DNA from: Chitinophagaceae bacterium
GTDB lineage: Bacteria > Bacteroidota > Bacteroidia > Chitinophagales > Chitinophagaceae
Reading direction: 5' to 3'
DNA length: 64,000 nucleotides
Assembly (NCBI GenBank): GCA_016713085.1
Contig: JADJPV010000001.1
Span: 310,001-374,000 of the forward strand
Shown here: piece by piece, positions 33,677 to 44,533 of the stretch
How positions within the stretch are numbered: the first letter of the stretch is position 1
Layout of the letters: the number at the start of each line of letters is the position of its first letter
Notes under the pieces: model-generated
Seen by the model: only the letters and a program-made list of their open reading frames with translations
The model's database searches: none
Told to the model about the DNA's origin: nothing
Position numbers and translations under genes: made by a program

Positions 33677-35965
33677 TTATTTCATCCATTTTACTGTTCC
33701 CATTTTCACATCTCTTGAATTGCCGCCAATCATCACCTGGAAATCTCCGGCCTCCCAATCGTATTTGAGGTCGTAATTATAAAATTTCAGGTCATTTGGA
33801 GTAATTCTGAAACTGACTGTTCTTGTTTCGCCAGCTTTCAAATCAATCTTCTGGAACCCTTTCAGTTCTTTCACCGGTCTCGTTACAGAACCAATCAAAT
33901 CACGGATGTATAACTGAACAACTTCTTTACCATCAACTTTACCTGTATTGGTTACAGTAACAGTTGCGGTTAATGTTTGATTTCCTTTTAATGAAGTGCT
34001 GCTCAACTTCACATCACCATAGCTGAAATTGGTGTAGCTCAATCCAAACCCAAACGGATAAACCGGCTCATTACTTACATCTAAATAATTACTGCGGAAT
34101 TTTTCAAACCATTTTCCTTCAGCCAATGGGCGACCTGTATTTTTATGGTTGTAGAAAATCGGCACCTGTCCAACATTCTGTGGAAATGTTGTACTGAGTT
34201 TTCCTGAAGGATTTACATCACCAAATAAAACATCAGCAATCGCATAACCTGCTTCACTTCCTCCAAACCAAACATTTAAAATTGCAGATACATTCTCATT
34301 TTCCCATTTCAATGCTAACGGGCGACCGGTAAATAAAACAAGTACAACAGGCTTTCCTGTTTTCAATAATGCTTTCAATAATTCTTTCTGTGCCTTTGGA
34401 ATTTCAATATTACTTCTGCTCGATGATTCACCGCTCATCTCTGAACTCTCGCCCAACACAGCAACAATTACATCACTTTGATTGGCGATATCAACAGCTT
34501 CCTTCATAATCACATCAGCAGGGCGGCTGTCTCTGTGCAAAGATTTACCAAACATGCCTGCTCTTACTTCAAACAAACTATCACTGTCAAGATTAGAGCC
34601 TCTTGCAGTTAAAATTTTTACTTTATCACCAATCACTTCTTTCAATCCTGTTAAAACAGAAGTTGCTTTTGAAAAATTAGCAGCCACACTCCATGTACCC
34701 GGCATGTTCTCCTTGTTATCTGCCATTGGTCCGATCAGTGCAATTGTTCCAGATTTTTTTAACGGCAATACATTGTTTTGATTCTTGAGTAATACAAAAC
34801 TTTGTGCAGCAGTTTCTCTTGCAGCTTTGCGGTGTGCTGAAGTGAAAATATCTGTCTTCGCTCTTTCAGGGTTGCAGTAACGGTAAGGATCATCAAACAA
34901 TCCAAGTTTATATTTTGCTTCCAGTATTCTTCTGCAGGCTGCATCAATCATCTGCATCGTAACTTTTCCTTCTTTCAATGATTGTTTCAAGGTAAGTAAG
35001 AATCCTTCACCTACCATATCCATATCAATGCCGGCATTTAATGCTTTTCCTGAAACAGTTTTTAAATCACCAATACCATGTTCAATCATTTCGTTAATGC
35101 CTGTATAATCGGTTACAACAAATCCTTTAAAGCCCCATTGATTGCGAAGCACTGTTGTCATTAGCCATTTATTTGCTGTTGCAGGAATTCCATCCACATC
35201 GTTGAACGATGCCATCACACTTCCTGCACCTGCATCAACTGCAGCTTTATAAGGTGGGAAATATTCATTATACATTCTGTATCGGCTCATGTCGGTTGTA
35301 TTGTAATCTCTTCCTGCTTCTGCAGCACCATACAACGCATAATGTTTTACACAGGCCATGATGGTGTTATTCAGTGAAAGATCTTTTCCCTGGTATCCCT
35401 GCACCATTGCTTTGGCAATCTGTGAACCGAGATAAGCATCTTCACCACTTCCTTCTGCAACCCTTCCCCAGCGAGGATCACGGGCAATGTCAACCATCGG
35501 GCTGAAGGTCCAGTTAATACCATCTGCACTTGCTTCAACTGCCGCTATTCTTGCACTGCGTTCAATTAAATTCATATCCCAGCTGCAGCTTAATCCAAGC
35601 GGAATAGGAAACACCGTTTCATATCCATGAATTACATCCATACCAAACAGCAAAGGAATTTTTAAACGGCTTTCTTCTACTGCCACTTTTTGTACGGCAC
35701 GGATCTTTTCAACAGATTTGATATTGAACAATCCTCCAACTTTTCCTTCCCTGATTTTTTTGCCGATATCTGAATTGCCTGCCTGTCCTGTAACAATATC
35801 GCCTGAACCGGGCAAATTCAATTGACCAATTTTTTCATCGAGTGTCATTTTCTGCATCAATGCATCAATGAACAGTTTCATTTTTGAATCATCCGGTTTT
35901 TGTGCGGCAATAAATACCAACGCAAATACAACGGAGAATAATGTAAGCTTCTGTAAGAGTTTCAT
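33677..35965 (-). CDS. bglX: Glycoside hydrolase family 3 beta-glucosidase, BglX-like
   Basis: The 762-residue periplasmic enzyme has a signal peptide (about 1-22), the GH3 N-terminal barrel with KIPLLFGMDVIHGYETVFPIP (about 98-118) and the nucleophile Asp in GFVVTDYTGINEM (about 278-290). The C-terminal sandwich (AVLGESSEMSGESSSRSNIEIP) and a fibronectin III-like end domain (KVDGKEVVQLYIRD) follow. It should release glucose from beta-linked oligosaccharides. It is the last gene of the locus, 12 bp after the SGNH gene, and would complete digestion of products made by the GH144 and GH30 enzymes. Confidence 0.93.
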   Translation of the reverse strand: MKLLQKLTLFSVVFALVFIAAQKPDDSKMKLFIDALMQKMTLDEKIGQLNLPGSGDIVTGQAGNSDIGKKIREGKVGGLFNIKSVEKIRAVQKVAVEESRLKIPLLFGMDVIHGYETVFPIPLGLSCSWDMNLIERSARIAAVEASADGINWTFSPMVDIARDPRWGRVAEGSGEDAYLGSQIAKAMVQGYQGKDLSLNNTIMACVKHYALYGAAEAGRDYNTTDMSRYRMYNEYFPPYKAAVDAGAGSVMASFNDVDGIPATANKWLMTTVLRNQWGFKGFVVTDYTGINEMIEHGIGDLKTVSGKALNAGIDMDMVGEGFLLTLKQSLKEGKVTMQMIDAACRRILEAKYKLGLFDDPYRYCNPERAKTDIFTSAHRKAARETAAQSFVLLKNQNNVLPLKKSGTIALIGPMADNKENMPGTWSVAANFSKATSVLTGLKEVIGDKVKILTARGSNLDSDSLFEVRAGMFGKSLHRDSRPADVIMKEAVDIANQSDVIVAVLGESSEMSGESSSRSNIEIPKAQKELLKALLKTGKPVVLVLFTGRPLALKWENENVSAILNVWFGGSEAGYAIADVLFGDVNPSGKLSTTFPQNVGQVPIFYNHKNTGRPLAEGKWFEKFRSNYLDVSNEPVYPFGFGLSYTNFSYGDVKLSSTSLKGNQTLTATVTVTNTGKVDGKEVVQLYIRDLIGSVTRPVKELKGFQKIDLKAGETRTVSFRITPNDLKFYNYDLKYDWEAGDFQVMIGGNSRDVKMGTVKWMK

Positions 35966-35977
35966 GAGTCTGTTTTT

Positions 35978-36643
35978 TTATTTCATTAAATATGGTGCGA
36001 TAACTTTTTTCCAGATAGCATAGCCTTTTGCATTCATATGCAGGTTATCTTCTTTGAAAATATCCGTCATTGATGATCCATCCGGCATAAGCATGGAATG
36101 ATATACATCAATGAATGCTGCCTTTGTTTGTTTTGATAAATACACTTTTATCTGCCGGTTGGCTTCTTCGTATTTCGGCATCAAATGAGCACGGCTTGGG
36201 CTGGGCTTCATTGACACATAGGCAAAAGGAACTGTTTTATATTTTGCCCGGATCAGTTTAAACAGTGCTTCAAACCGATCCACAACCATTGCAACAGTAA
36301 CGGTATCGCTGGAAGCAAAATCATTTTCTCCGCAATACATTACAATCTGTTTTGGCTGATACGGATAAATTACATCATAGCGGTAACGGATCAGATCAAC
36401 CAGTTTAGAGCCACCAAAGGCACGGTTCAGAATTGGTTTTGATGGAAAATATTCCTGCACATCTTTCCACAATGTAAAAGAAGAACTGCCGATAAGTAAT
36501 ATCTGGTTGGTGGCAGGAAATTTAGCACTGTCAATTGCTTTCAATGCCTGTACTTCTTTCCAGTAAGGAAGTTTTTCCTGTGCCTGAACAGAAACAGCCA
36601 GCAACAGAAATACTAAGATTACTTTACTAATTTTCTTTATCAT
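35978..36643 (-). CDS. SGNH/GDSL hydrolase (esterase-like), exported
   Basis: The 221-residue protein has a signal peptide ending SVQAQ. SGNH blocks are visible: LLIGSSSFTLW with the nucleophile Ser, RAFGGSKL (block II Gly), GENDF (block III Asn) and DNLHMNAKGY with the Asp-x-x-His pair. Such enzymes remove acetyl or other acyl groups from carbohydrates. I use the ATG at 36643, one base after the GH43 stop, because it gives a proper signal peptide. Its place in the locus suggests a decorated polysaccharide. Confidence 0.85.
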   Translation of the reverse strand: MIKKISKVILVFLLLAVSVQAQEKLPYWKEVQALKAIDSAKFPATNQILLIGSSSFTLWKDVQEYFPSKPILNRAFGGSKLVDLIRYRYDVIYPYQPKQIVMYCGENDFASSDTVTVAMVVDRFEALFKLIRAKYKTVPFAYVSMKPSPSRAHLMPKYEEANRQIKVYLSKQTKAAFIDVYHSMLMPDGSSMTDIFKEDNLHMNAKGYAIWKKVIAPYLMK

Positions 36644-36644
36644 A

Positions 36645-38413
36645 CTAATCCGCTTTAATAACTTTTGTTCTTTCGCTTGTACCGTTTTCATTAATGGATT
36701 CAATGGAGTAATAATAAGCCTTTTGCGAATCCATTGCCTTCATCCAGTATTCATTGTTTGAATGCACCATGATACTGGTATATAATTTATCTGGATGAGT
36801 GCCGTAATAAATATTGTAAGCAAATGCATTATCCACCGGTTTCCATTTAATAAAAGCACTCCGTTTGTCTTTCTCTGTTCGCAATACAATAAATCCCTGC
36901 ACTGCATCGGGTTTAGAACCATTGCCATTCCCGAAAACCCTGAAACCACTGATGGCAAATTTGCCGGTTGGCATATGAATATTCTCCAGCTTTATAAATC
37001 TTGCCTGTACAGGTTTCTCCAGTTCTACATGCTCGTGTGGTATATCTGTTTTGTTATTACTTTTATCAACCAGTACATTCCATTTTTTTCCGTCAACAGA
37101 ATAATAAAGTTTGTACTGATGATACTGATCATTCCATTTACCAAGGTGATTACTTTCCACATCCTGATCAGCATAGTTAATCTGCACAGCATTCACAGTT
37201 GAAATATTTCCCAAATCAGTTTGAATATACTCTCCTTTGTTAACTGTTGCTGCACTCCAATACGTTTTTATCAACTCATCAACAGCATTGTTCGGAAGGT
37301 AGCCACCTAAGGTGGAAGAAACCTGCACAGCTTTGTTATAGTTTAATAACATCCATCCTGTGAAGTATCCTGATTTGCCATTGGCTCCATATGTTGAACC
37401 TGAAAAACCAGGTGCAGGAATAAAATGCGGATAATCGCCAAAGGTTGTGTTGCAATACATGTTTCCATCTTTATCAAAGCCGGTTGGCCAGATACCCAAT
37501 CTTCTTTCAAACGTATTTTTTACAGAAAGTACTGTTGTAGAAACATGCCAGTAGTTTTGATAATTGTCCTGGAACGTAGCACCATGCCCGGCTCCACGAA
37601 CAAAGCCTCCCAGCTTAATACTTAACGGATCACTTTGTGCTTCAAAAAAACCAAGCGGTTCATTACCCACCAGTAATCCATCTGCATAGCCGCTGAATTC
37701 TGTTCCGGGTGCACCATACTGCAAATAATATTTTCCATTGTGTTTTGTCATATGTGACCCTTCAATAAAAGGATCAAGAAATGTGTTATCCATATGCTCA
37801 CCAAAACGCTGCCAGCCAAAACGCCATGGTTCGAGTAAATACATTTCTTTTCTTGTGCCGATGGGTTGCAATGTTTTTCTGTTGAGTTCAATTCCGTACA
37901 TCGGAAATTTATTGCTGCTGCCGTTGTACAGGTACAACCTGCCATCATCATCTGTAAAGAAAGAAGGATCCCATCCGCCAATCTCGAATGAATCGACCAA
38001 AGGTTTCCACTCATTGGCTTTTGGATTTGTGCTCATCCAGATGGTGAACTTACTTGTATAGGTAGAGCCGAATACAATCATTGTATCGCCGATGATTCCA
38101 ACAGCAGGCGCACAGAGTTCATCATATCCTTCATTCCATGGACGAAGAAATTTTCTCGAATTGAACTTCCAGTTAAGCATATCACTGCTGTACCAATAAC
38201 CCCACTGGTTGGTGCTGAATAAATAATAATCGCCTTTATAGTTTACTATCACCGGATCTGCAGTAGCTCTGTGGTTCCCCCATTGACTGAAGTTGGGAAT
38301 AGGTGTGTACCCATAATCTATGTTGATTGGGTTGCAATAAGTTTTCTGTTGTGCGTTGGAAAAAATGCAATCAACATTATGATAACTGGAAGGATCAGTT
38401 TTTTTCTGTTCAT
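36645..38413 (-). CDS. GH43-like protein with discoidin and fibronectin III domains, frameshift in signal peptide
   Basis: The mature region starts AQQKTYCNPINIDYGY and has a five-bladed propeller with ATADPVIVNYKGDYYLF (catalytic base Asp), GGWDPSFFTDDDGR and IEGSHMTKHNGKYYLQY (acid Glu). A discoidin (F5/8 C) domain (about 375-515) and an FN3 domain (about 520-600) follow. The ATG at 38413 overlaps the GMC stop and encodes a signal peptide, MNRKKLILPVIIMLIAFF, whose frame joins the rest if the A-run at 38360-38365 (plus) had one more base. Substrate could be an arabinosyl, xylosyl or galactosyl side chain; unresolved. Confidence 0.82.
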
Positions 38414-40137
38414 AAATTCCCTTTTTTAAGTTCCTCCACAGCATGAGCAACTGCCCTTGCTGTAAAAGCCATATATAAAATTGACGGACTTTGACTGCCT
38501 GTACTTGTCATACAGGCTCCATCAGTAATAAAAACATTTTTGCAATGATGCAGTTGATTAAACTCATTGAGCAAAGATGTTTTAGGATTGCTGCCCATTC
38601 GCACCCCACCCATTTCATGTATATCCAAACCTGGTGGTTGCCTGTTATCATTGGTATTAATATTCTTTACTCCAGCTGCTTCAAGCATGGCCCTGCCCTG
38701 TTCCAAAAAATCCTTCACCATCTTGTCATCATTCTCATCATACCCAACAGATGTAACCAGTAAAGGAATTCCCCACTGATCTTTTTCTTCCTTGCTCAAA
38801 CGCACATGATTGCTTTCTTTCGCAATTGTTTCACCCTGCATGTACATATAAACACCCCACGTGCCCGGCTCACTCATGGCTTCTTTAAATTCAGCACCAA
38901 GCAAGTGTTTGATATTTTTATCGCTCAGCTTTTCCCTGTATGCACCTGAATAGATAACATATCCACCTTCAAAATCAGTGTCTTTCTTTTCTACATTTCT
39001 GAAATTGGCAACAATACATTCTGCAGGTTTGGATACTTTGTAATATTTATCTGTGTATCCATCGATATCACCATTCATACTTCCACGGTAATTATGGAAA
39101 CAAATGTATTTCCCCATCAATCCACTGTCATTTCCCAAACCATTTGGGAAACGGTTTGATGTTGAATTGAGTAAGATGAGGTTTGTATTTAACGCAGAAG
39201 CATTTACAAAAATGATCTTTGCAAAAAACTCTGTTGCGTCTTTTGTATTGGTATCAATCACCCGTACACCAATTGCTTTTTGTTTCTGTTCATCATAAAT
39301 AATGGAATGAACAACTGAATGCGGCCGAATGGTAAGATTACCTGTCTTCATTGCCCATGGCAGTGTAGATGAATTGGAACTGAAGTAACCTCCAAGCGGA
39401 CAACCACGCATACATAAATTCCTGTTCATACATTGCACACGACCCTGATCATAATGTATTTGCTTGGGATCCGTAATATGTGCCCATCTTCCGGAAACAT
39501 AATGACGGTTGAATTTTTCTTTCAATACTTTCTGCATGTGCTTTTCCACTACATTCAATTCATAAGCAGTTAAGAATTCACCATCTGGCATGGAAGGAAT
39601 GCCATCATAGCTTCCGCAAACGCCAATAAATTTTTCTACATGGCTGTACCAGTCTTTAATATCATTGTATCCAATAGGAAATGATTCGCCGTATCCATAA
39701 CGTTTGGGTGCAGTAAAATCAAATTCACTCCATCTTGCACATGCTCTTCCCCACGTTAATGATTTGCCACCAACCTGGTAACCACGAATCCATTCAAATG
39801 GTTTTTCCTGTACATAAGGATGATCTGCATCCTTTATAAAAAAATGCTGTGTGTCTTCACTGTAACCGGCAGCCTTACTGATGTATGGATTGTTCTTTTT
39901 TGTTTCGTTAGTGATCCACCCACGGTGCGGCAATTCCCACCCTGACAGATTAGCTGTTGGATAATCTTTGATATGATCCACATTTCTTCCACGCTCCAAA
40001 ACCAAGGTCTTCATTCCTTTTTCACACAATTCTTTTGCAGCCCAGCCGCCACTGATACCGCTGCCAATCACAATTGCATCAAATGTGTTGACCTCCTTTC
40101 CCTTTGTGTTAATATGTAACTGTGAAGTATCGGGCAT
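38410..40137 (-). CDS. GMC-family FAD oxidoreductase
   Basis: The 575-residue flavoprotein has the FAD motif IGSGISGGWAAKELCEKG near the N-terminus (about 23-40) and the closing GGVRMGSNPKTSLLNEFNQLH and STGSQSPSILYMAFTARA blocks with active-site His residues. The CMRGCPLGGYFSSNSSTLPWA segment places it in the glucose-methanol-choline group resembling gluconate/glycoside dehydrogenase large subunits. No small subunit with a Tat signal is adjacent. Overlaps at both ends show it is co-transcribed with DoxX and GH43. Oxidation of a sugar or glycoside hydroxyl is likely. Confidence 0.85.
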   Translation of the reverse strand: MPDTSQLHINTKGKEVNTFDAIVIGSGISGGWAAKELCEKGMKTLVLERGRNVDHIKDYPTANLSGWELPHRGWITNETKKNNPYISKAAGYSEDTQHFFIKDADHPYVQEKPFEWIRGYQVGGKSLTWGRACARWSEFDFTAPKRYGYGESFPIGYNDIKDWYSHVEKFIGVCGSYDGIPSMPDGEFLTAYELNVVEKHMQKVLKEKFNRHYVSGRWAHITDPKQIHYDQGRVQCMNRNLCMRGCPLGGYFSSNSSTLPWAMKTGNLTIRPHSVVHSIIYDEQKQKAIGVRVIDTNTKDATEFFAKIIFVNASALNTNLILLNSTSNRFPNGLGNDSGLMGKYICFHNYRGSMNGDIDGYTDKYYKVSKPAECIVANFRNVEKKDTDFEGGYVIYSGAYREKLSDKNIKHLLGAEFKEAMSEPGTWGVYMYMQGETIAKESNHVRLSKEEKDQWGIPLLVTSVGYDENDDKMVKDFLEQGRAMLEAAGVKNINTNDNRQPPGLDIHEMGGVRMGSNPKTSLLNEFNQLHHCKNVFITDGACMTSTGSQSPSILYMAFTARAVAHAVEELKKGNL

Positions 40138-40562
40138 TATCTGTACAATGATTTTTTCTTAAATACATAATGATCTGCACTCCATCTTCCTCCGCCGGCT
40201 AATAGAAATATAATGCCCAGCAAAACAAACAGAAACGGATGCTGATCTTCATACCCTATCTTTCCATGCCCTATAAAAAACGCAATGTAACTCATTGAAC
40301 CAATTAAAACCAATGACGCTAATCTTGTAAATAAACCAAAGAAAAGAAGTACACCTGCAATAAGTTCTGCGAGCTTACCTGTATAAACCATGAACTTTCC
40401 ATTAGATGATAATTTAAACTGATCCCATTGCAGGTATTCATTCATTTTTGTATCGCTGAAAATTTCCCAGCCATGATAGATCATAAAAAAACCAGCAATC
40501 AACCTTACCAAAGTAAGCCCGGCATTTAGCTCTAATGGAGATGATGAAAGAAATTTATTCAT
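40137..40562 (-). CDS. DoxX family membrane protein
   Basis: The 141-residue protein has four membrane helices and the family patterns LVRLIAGFFMIYHGWEIF (about 19-36) and GKLAELIAGVLLFFGLFTRLAS (about 62-83). A GGGRWSADHYVFKKKS tail follows. It overlaps the GMC gene by one base and follows Gfo/Idh by 3 bp. It may pass electrons or act as a quinone-linked partner of the GMC enzyme; that is inference from position. Confidence 0.85.
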   Translation of the reverse strand: MNKFLSSSPLELNAGLTLVRLIAGFFMIYHGWEIFSDTKMNEYLQWDQFKLSSNGKFMVYTGKLAELIAGVLLFFGLFTRLASLVLIGSMSYIAFFIGHGKIGYEDQHPFLFVLLGIIFLLAGGGRWSADHYVFKKKSLYR

Positions 40563-40565
40563 TAC

Positions 40566-41735
40566 TTAAACCATTGGCCATTTAAAGGTTGACTGTAACT
40601 TAATTTTCATTCCCGTTGCTGAAGATTTTGTTGCTGCTTCAATTATTTCCAGCACATGCAATGCATGTTCAACATTGATTCGTGGCTCAATTCCTTTTAT
40701 AATGCTTTCACCGGTTACTCTTGCTCCTTCCTGCCATTCGTAGCCTTCGCTTTCTGTTGCATGCAACTTTGGTGGTTCAGTCCATGATGTATCGAGCATT
40801 ACACCACTTGTTTCCCAATCGTAGCCAATCAAACGCATATTTCCATAATCTCCATAAATCTGAATAGAATGTAAGGATTGTCCTTTTGCTTCATGCCCAT
40901 GCGGATCAAAATAATTAAAGCCACACATTACATGGCTGATTATTCCCTTCTCATGTTCCAGTAAAATATGTGCATTGTCTTCTGCTTCCACTTTTATTTT
41001 TCCTTTATCGTCAACAGTTCGCTCAGGGTTTACAATACTCGTCATCGCCATCACAGATTTTGCAGGACCAAGTAAACCGGTAAGCGTTGCCATATTATAT
41101 ACACCGAGATCAGGCATACTTCCACCACCCTTTTCATAAAAGAACGCACTCCATGTTGGGCCTGTATGTCCATACTGTCCGTGAGCACTTGCAACTCTGC
41201 CCAATTTTCCTTCCTGAATTGTTTTACTCATAAAAGCAAACTGCGGACTGTTTACAACAGCAGGAGCTCCCCATAATCGCAGGTTTTTACTTTTAGCCAG
41301 ATCGAGCAATGCTTTACCTTCTGCATATGTGTTGGCCATTGGCTTTTCGCTCCATACATGTTTACCTGCCAGCAATGCTTTTCTATTCAACTCACCATGC
41401 ACCTGCATATCTGTTGTTGTAACCATCATATCGAATGGAACACCTTTCAGCATTGCATCAATGTTTGGGTAAGTCTGTGCGTTTACTTTATATTCTTTAT
41501 TCTGTGCCGTTGCCCGTTCATATTTAATATCACAAAGACTGACCACTTCAATAAGATTTGATGATAATAATTGCGGCAGGTAACGGTTGCTGACACTGCC
41601 ACAACCAATCAAGGCCACTCTCAATTTTTTATCTGCATTTTCTAACGCAAAGCTTTCAAGCGATGACAACAGTATTGCAGCTCCGGCAGATACTGTGTAT
41701 TGTAAAAATTGCTGACGTGAAAGATTGCTGCTCAT
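40566..41735 (-). CDS. Gfo/Idh/MocA family oxidoreductase, probably Tat-exported
   Basis: The 389-residue protein begins with SRQQFLQYTVSAGAAILLSS, a Tat-like leader of the kind seen on secreted family members. The NAD(P) motif is ALIGCGSVSNRYLPQLL (about 41-57) and the EKP motif is KHVWSEKPMANTYAEG (about 128-143). The family oxidises or epimerises sugars through 3-keto or aldehyde intermediates. Its start overlaps the GH144 stop (TAATG). With the GMC enzyme it suggests oxidative handling of a sugar. Confidence 0.85.
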   Translation of the reverse strand: MSSNLSRQQFLQYTVSAGAAILLSSLESFALENADKKLRVALIGCGSVSNRYLPQLLSSNLIEVVSLCDIKYERATAQNKEYKVNAQTYPNIDAMLKGVPFDMMVTTTDMQVHGELNRKALLAGKHVWSEKPMANTYAEGKALLDLAKSKNLRLWGAPAVVNSPQFAFMSKTIQEGKLGRVASAHGQYGHTGPTWSAFFYEKGGGSMPDLGVYNMATLTGLLGPAKSVMAMTSIVNPERTVDDKGKIKVEAEDNAHILLEHEKGIISHVMCGFNYFDPHGHEAKGQSLHSIQIYGDYGNMRLIGYDWETSGVMLDTSWTEPPKLHATESEGYEWQEGARVTGESIIKGIEPRINVEHALHVLEIIEAATKSSATGMKIKLQSTFKWPMV

Positions 41736-43177
41736 TATTTTTTTATTGCAGGTGATGTAAATCCTAACCGTTTCAACACATTCTGTATATCAGGAATATT
41801 CATGAATAAATTCCACAGTAAACCGCTGCGGTAATTTTCAATCATAACAACAATTGGCCCCTGGTCAATTGCTAAATGACTTTTTGCATAACAGTTGTAA
41901 TGAATACTGAACCCCTCTACAAAACCATACTCACCCCCTATCTTATTGCCCTGTTCCTAATAGAAATAGCGTAAAGCTTCCATACTTTCCTTTGGCGTAT
42001 AGGGCATTGATGAAATAGCCGCTGTTGGCTGAATGACACCACGGTCATTTTCCGGGCTGTGTGCCACATAACCTTTATAACTGTCACCTGCTGTTAAACC
42101 CCAGCACTTATCACTGTATCCTCTAAACTTATTTGGATTCTCTATACAGTATGCCCTGTTGATGAGTGTATGATTTTTTCCCTGCAAAAAATAATCATTG
42201 CCTAAAGAATCTTTTAAGCCGTTTGGATTAATCCCTTGAAAAGTATACTGTTCAAAAAATAACGGACCGCCTTTGTCTTTATCAAAATTCCCCAATGGCA
42301 GTTTATAGCCATAATATTCTTTACCATTTTTAAATCCGAAACTTCCCACCCATGTTCCGTTGTAAACATCTTTTGAAATAGCATGATACTTTGATGAGGC
42401 TGCCATGATGTAAGTGATCAAGCATTCATTATAACCCCACACCGGGAAATTCATATCGAATCCATTGTTGGGACTCCAGTGCCAGTATAATTTATTTTCA
42501 TTGTTGGTATGCCAGTTCCAGTTAGCAGCACCCCACATTTGATTGATGCGTTTGCGCAAATACACTTCTCTTGGATTGTCTTTATTAAAATATTCTCTTG
42601 CACATAAAAAGCCCATGAGTAAATAGGACGTTTCAACAATATCTGCGCCGTCATCCAGTCGATCAAACTTAATGGTCTTTCCTGTTCTGCCATTCATAAA
42701 ATGCGGATAGATGCCATGATAACAATCTGCATTAATTAAAAAATCTGCAATCTTTAGTAAACGCCTCACAGCAGTATCTCTTCCAATCCATCCCCGCTCC
42801 ACTGCAACAACAGTGCTCATGATGCCAAAACCTGTACCGCCTATTGCTCCTGCATCGGGGCCAAATGTTGTTTTACTGAAATTGGGTTCATCCCATGCTT
42901 CGTTGATATAATCCCAGTAATGCTCTGCTAAAACTGTATTGCTTCTTTCCAATGCCAGGCCACTTACCGGGTGTGCCCCATGCCAGAAGAAACGAAAGGT
43001 TTGACGTTGTACAATTTCAAGCAAAGTACTGTCTGGAATATTTTTTATAATACCAATTGGGTTGACATTATTGGGATAACCATCTTTAAAATTTACTTTT
43101 TGCGCTGTTACAGTACCATAACAAAACAGTGTGATTAAAAACCCAGTGATGATATTTTTTCCCGTATTAAACTGCAT
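41735..43177 (-). CDS. GH144-type glucanase, copy 1, with in-frame TAG
   Basis: The 480-codon frame has a signal peptide (VTAQ) and GH144 landmarks: LEIVQRQTFRFFWHGAHPVSGLALERS, GGTGFGIMSTVVAVERGW, RLDDGADIVETSYLLMGFLCAR, WHWSPNNGFDMNFPVWGYNE and IQPTAAISSMPYTPKESMEALRYFY. A TAG at 41957-41959 follows; the same frame then continues with IDQGPIVVMIENYRSGLLWNLFM to 41735, as in the intact copy at 44534. One substitution would explain the stop. GH144 includes the endo-beta-1,2-glucanase of Chitinophaga pinensis. Confidence 0.87.
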
Positions 43178-43178
43178 T

Positions 43179-44465
43179 CTAATTTTTTTGAATTTTCCCG
43201 TTTTTAATTTGCTGCTGGTAGATGCTGATGAAATGCGTTCGGATCAGTGATGCTCTCGGCACTTCTTCTCCTTCCAGGTTCACTGCAATAGCTTTTGATG
43301 GCTGTGCAGGCATATGACAGTCGATACAATTTTTTTGAATGGCCAACACCTGGCTGTGTGCAGGAGTTTTAAATTTCGCTTCAGCTGTATTATGGCAACC
43401 CACACACTTCTGTGAAAACAATTCAGTCTTCCCACGTTGGTTTCCATGTGTATTATGGCATGTACTGCAGGTCATGGTTAAACTTTTCTGAAAACATTTA
43501 CTTGCTTTAAGGAAACCATACTGGTTACCGTGTACATCCATATTTCCACTGTTGGCTACATCAATAACAGAAGTATCAATTTTGAAATAGCCGCTGAGAT
43601 GTTTACCTGCTGTAAACTGAAAGGATGGTTTTGTTTTTTCGATATTACCTCCGTGACAGTAACTGCAAACATCCAGTTGCAGCTGTCTGGATAGCGATGC
43701 AGGGTTCACAATAAACTTTGCTTTCTTTTCTTTGGGGTTTTCTGTTTGATAGCTTACATGCTTTGCTGCGGGTCCATGACATTTTTCACAGGTTACACCA
43801 AGCATCATTTTTTTACGATCGAATTCTGTTGGTTCCATTGCTGGGCCTGCAATTCCTTCTGCAAATGAAGCATGGCATTCAAGGCAACGGGAAGTAATCG
43901 GTCGGTCGATCATCACTTTCCCCGAAGGAAATCCCGGGCTATTCGACCATCGGTCTGCTGCTGTAAAATAAGTGATGGGCAACTGAAACAATTTGTTTTC
44001 CCTCCATGTTAAAAAAGATTGACCCATTACACCCGATCCAATGACCATATCAAAACGCATTGCTTTTTTTTCTTCTTTTTTAAAATAAGCAACCTGGAAT
44101 AAACCACTGTCCCTTTTTTCCATCTTTAAAACAATATCGGGTGTATATGCATACTCATTTCTTCCCTTTTTAAAACTGCCATGAATATATTTTTCTTCAG
44201 CAGTTTGTGCCGTTGCAAAATGGGCTGTTTGTATATGAGTTTCATAAACAGCTTGATGACAGCCTGCACATTTCTGTTCTCCTGCAAAATCTTCAAACTT
44301 AACTCCGGCTATATCTTCCTGTTTAACATCTTCCTTAACTTCTTCTTTTACTTCCTCCGTATTATTACACCTCGCAAACACAACTACACAAACGACTATA
44401 GCCAATACCACCAGGACAGACTGTCTGGATTTTAATTTCTTTGCTATAGATAAAAACTTATGCAT
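43179..44465 (-). CDS. Heptaheme c-type cytochrome lipoprotein
   Basis: The 428-residue protein has a membrane-spanning N-terminus ending in a lipobox-like FARC (about 33), an acidic Glu/Lys/Asp linker, and seven CxxCH heme sites: CAGCH, CLECH, CEKCH, CSYCH, CSTCH, CVGCH and CIDCH. It resembles tetra- to octaheme cytochrome c families of periplasmic electron transfer. It stands between two GH144 genes with 1-bp spacing to copy 1. A redox protein inside a glycan locus may accept electrons from the GMC or Gfo/Idh enzymes. Confidence 0.85.
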   Translation of the reverse strand: MHKFLSIAKKLKSRQSVLVVLAIVVCVVVFARCNNTEEVKEEVKEDVKQEDIAGVKFEDFAGEQKCAGCHQAVYETHIQTAHFATAQTAEEKYIHGSFKKGRNEYAYTPDIVLKMEKRDSGLFQVAYFKKEEKKAMRFDMVIGSGVMGQSFLTWRENKLFQLPITYFTAADRWSNSPGFPSGKVMIDRPITSRCLECHASFAEGIAGPAMEPTEFDRKKMMLGVTCEKCHGPAAKHVSYQTENPKEKKAKFIVNPASLSRQLQLDVCSYCHGGNIEKTKPSFQFTAGKHLSGYFKIDTSVIDVANSGNMDVHGNQYGFLKASKCFQKSLTMTCSTCHNTHGNQRGKTELFSQKCVGCHNTAEAKFKTPAHSQVLAIQKNCIDCHMPAQPSKAIAVNLEGEEVPRASLIRTHFISIYQQQIKNGKIQKN

Positions 44466-44533
44466 TGGCAGGCATTTATAAAACGTTCATTCATTTCTAT
44501 GTCAATCCGTAATGAAATGACACGGTATATTCA

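Noticed and set aside
41741..41956. A separate small gene after GH144 copy 1
   Set aside because: The stretch is the in-frame C-terminal part of GH144 beyond a TAG, as shown by the IDQGPIVVMIENYRSGLLWN block shared with copy 2.
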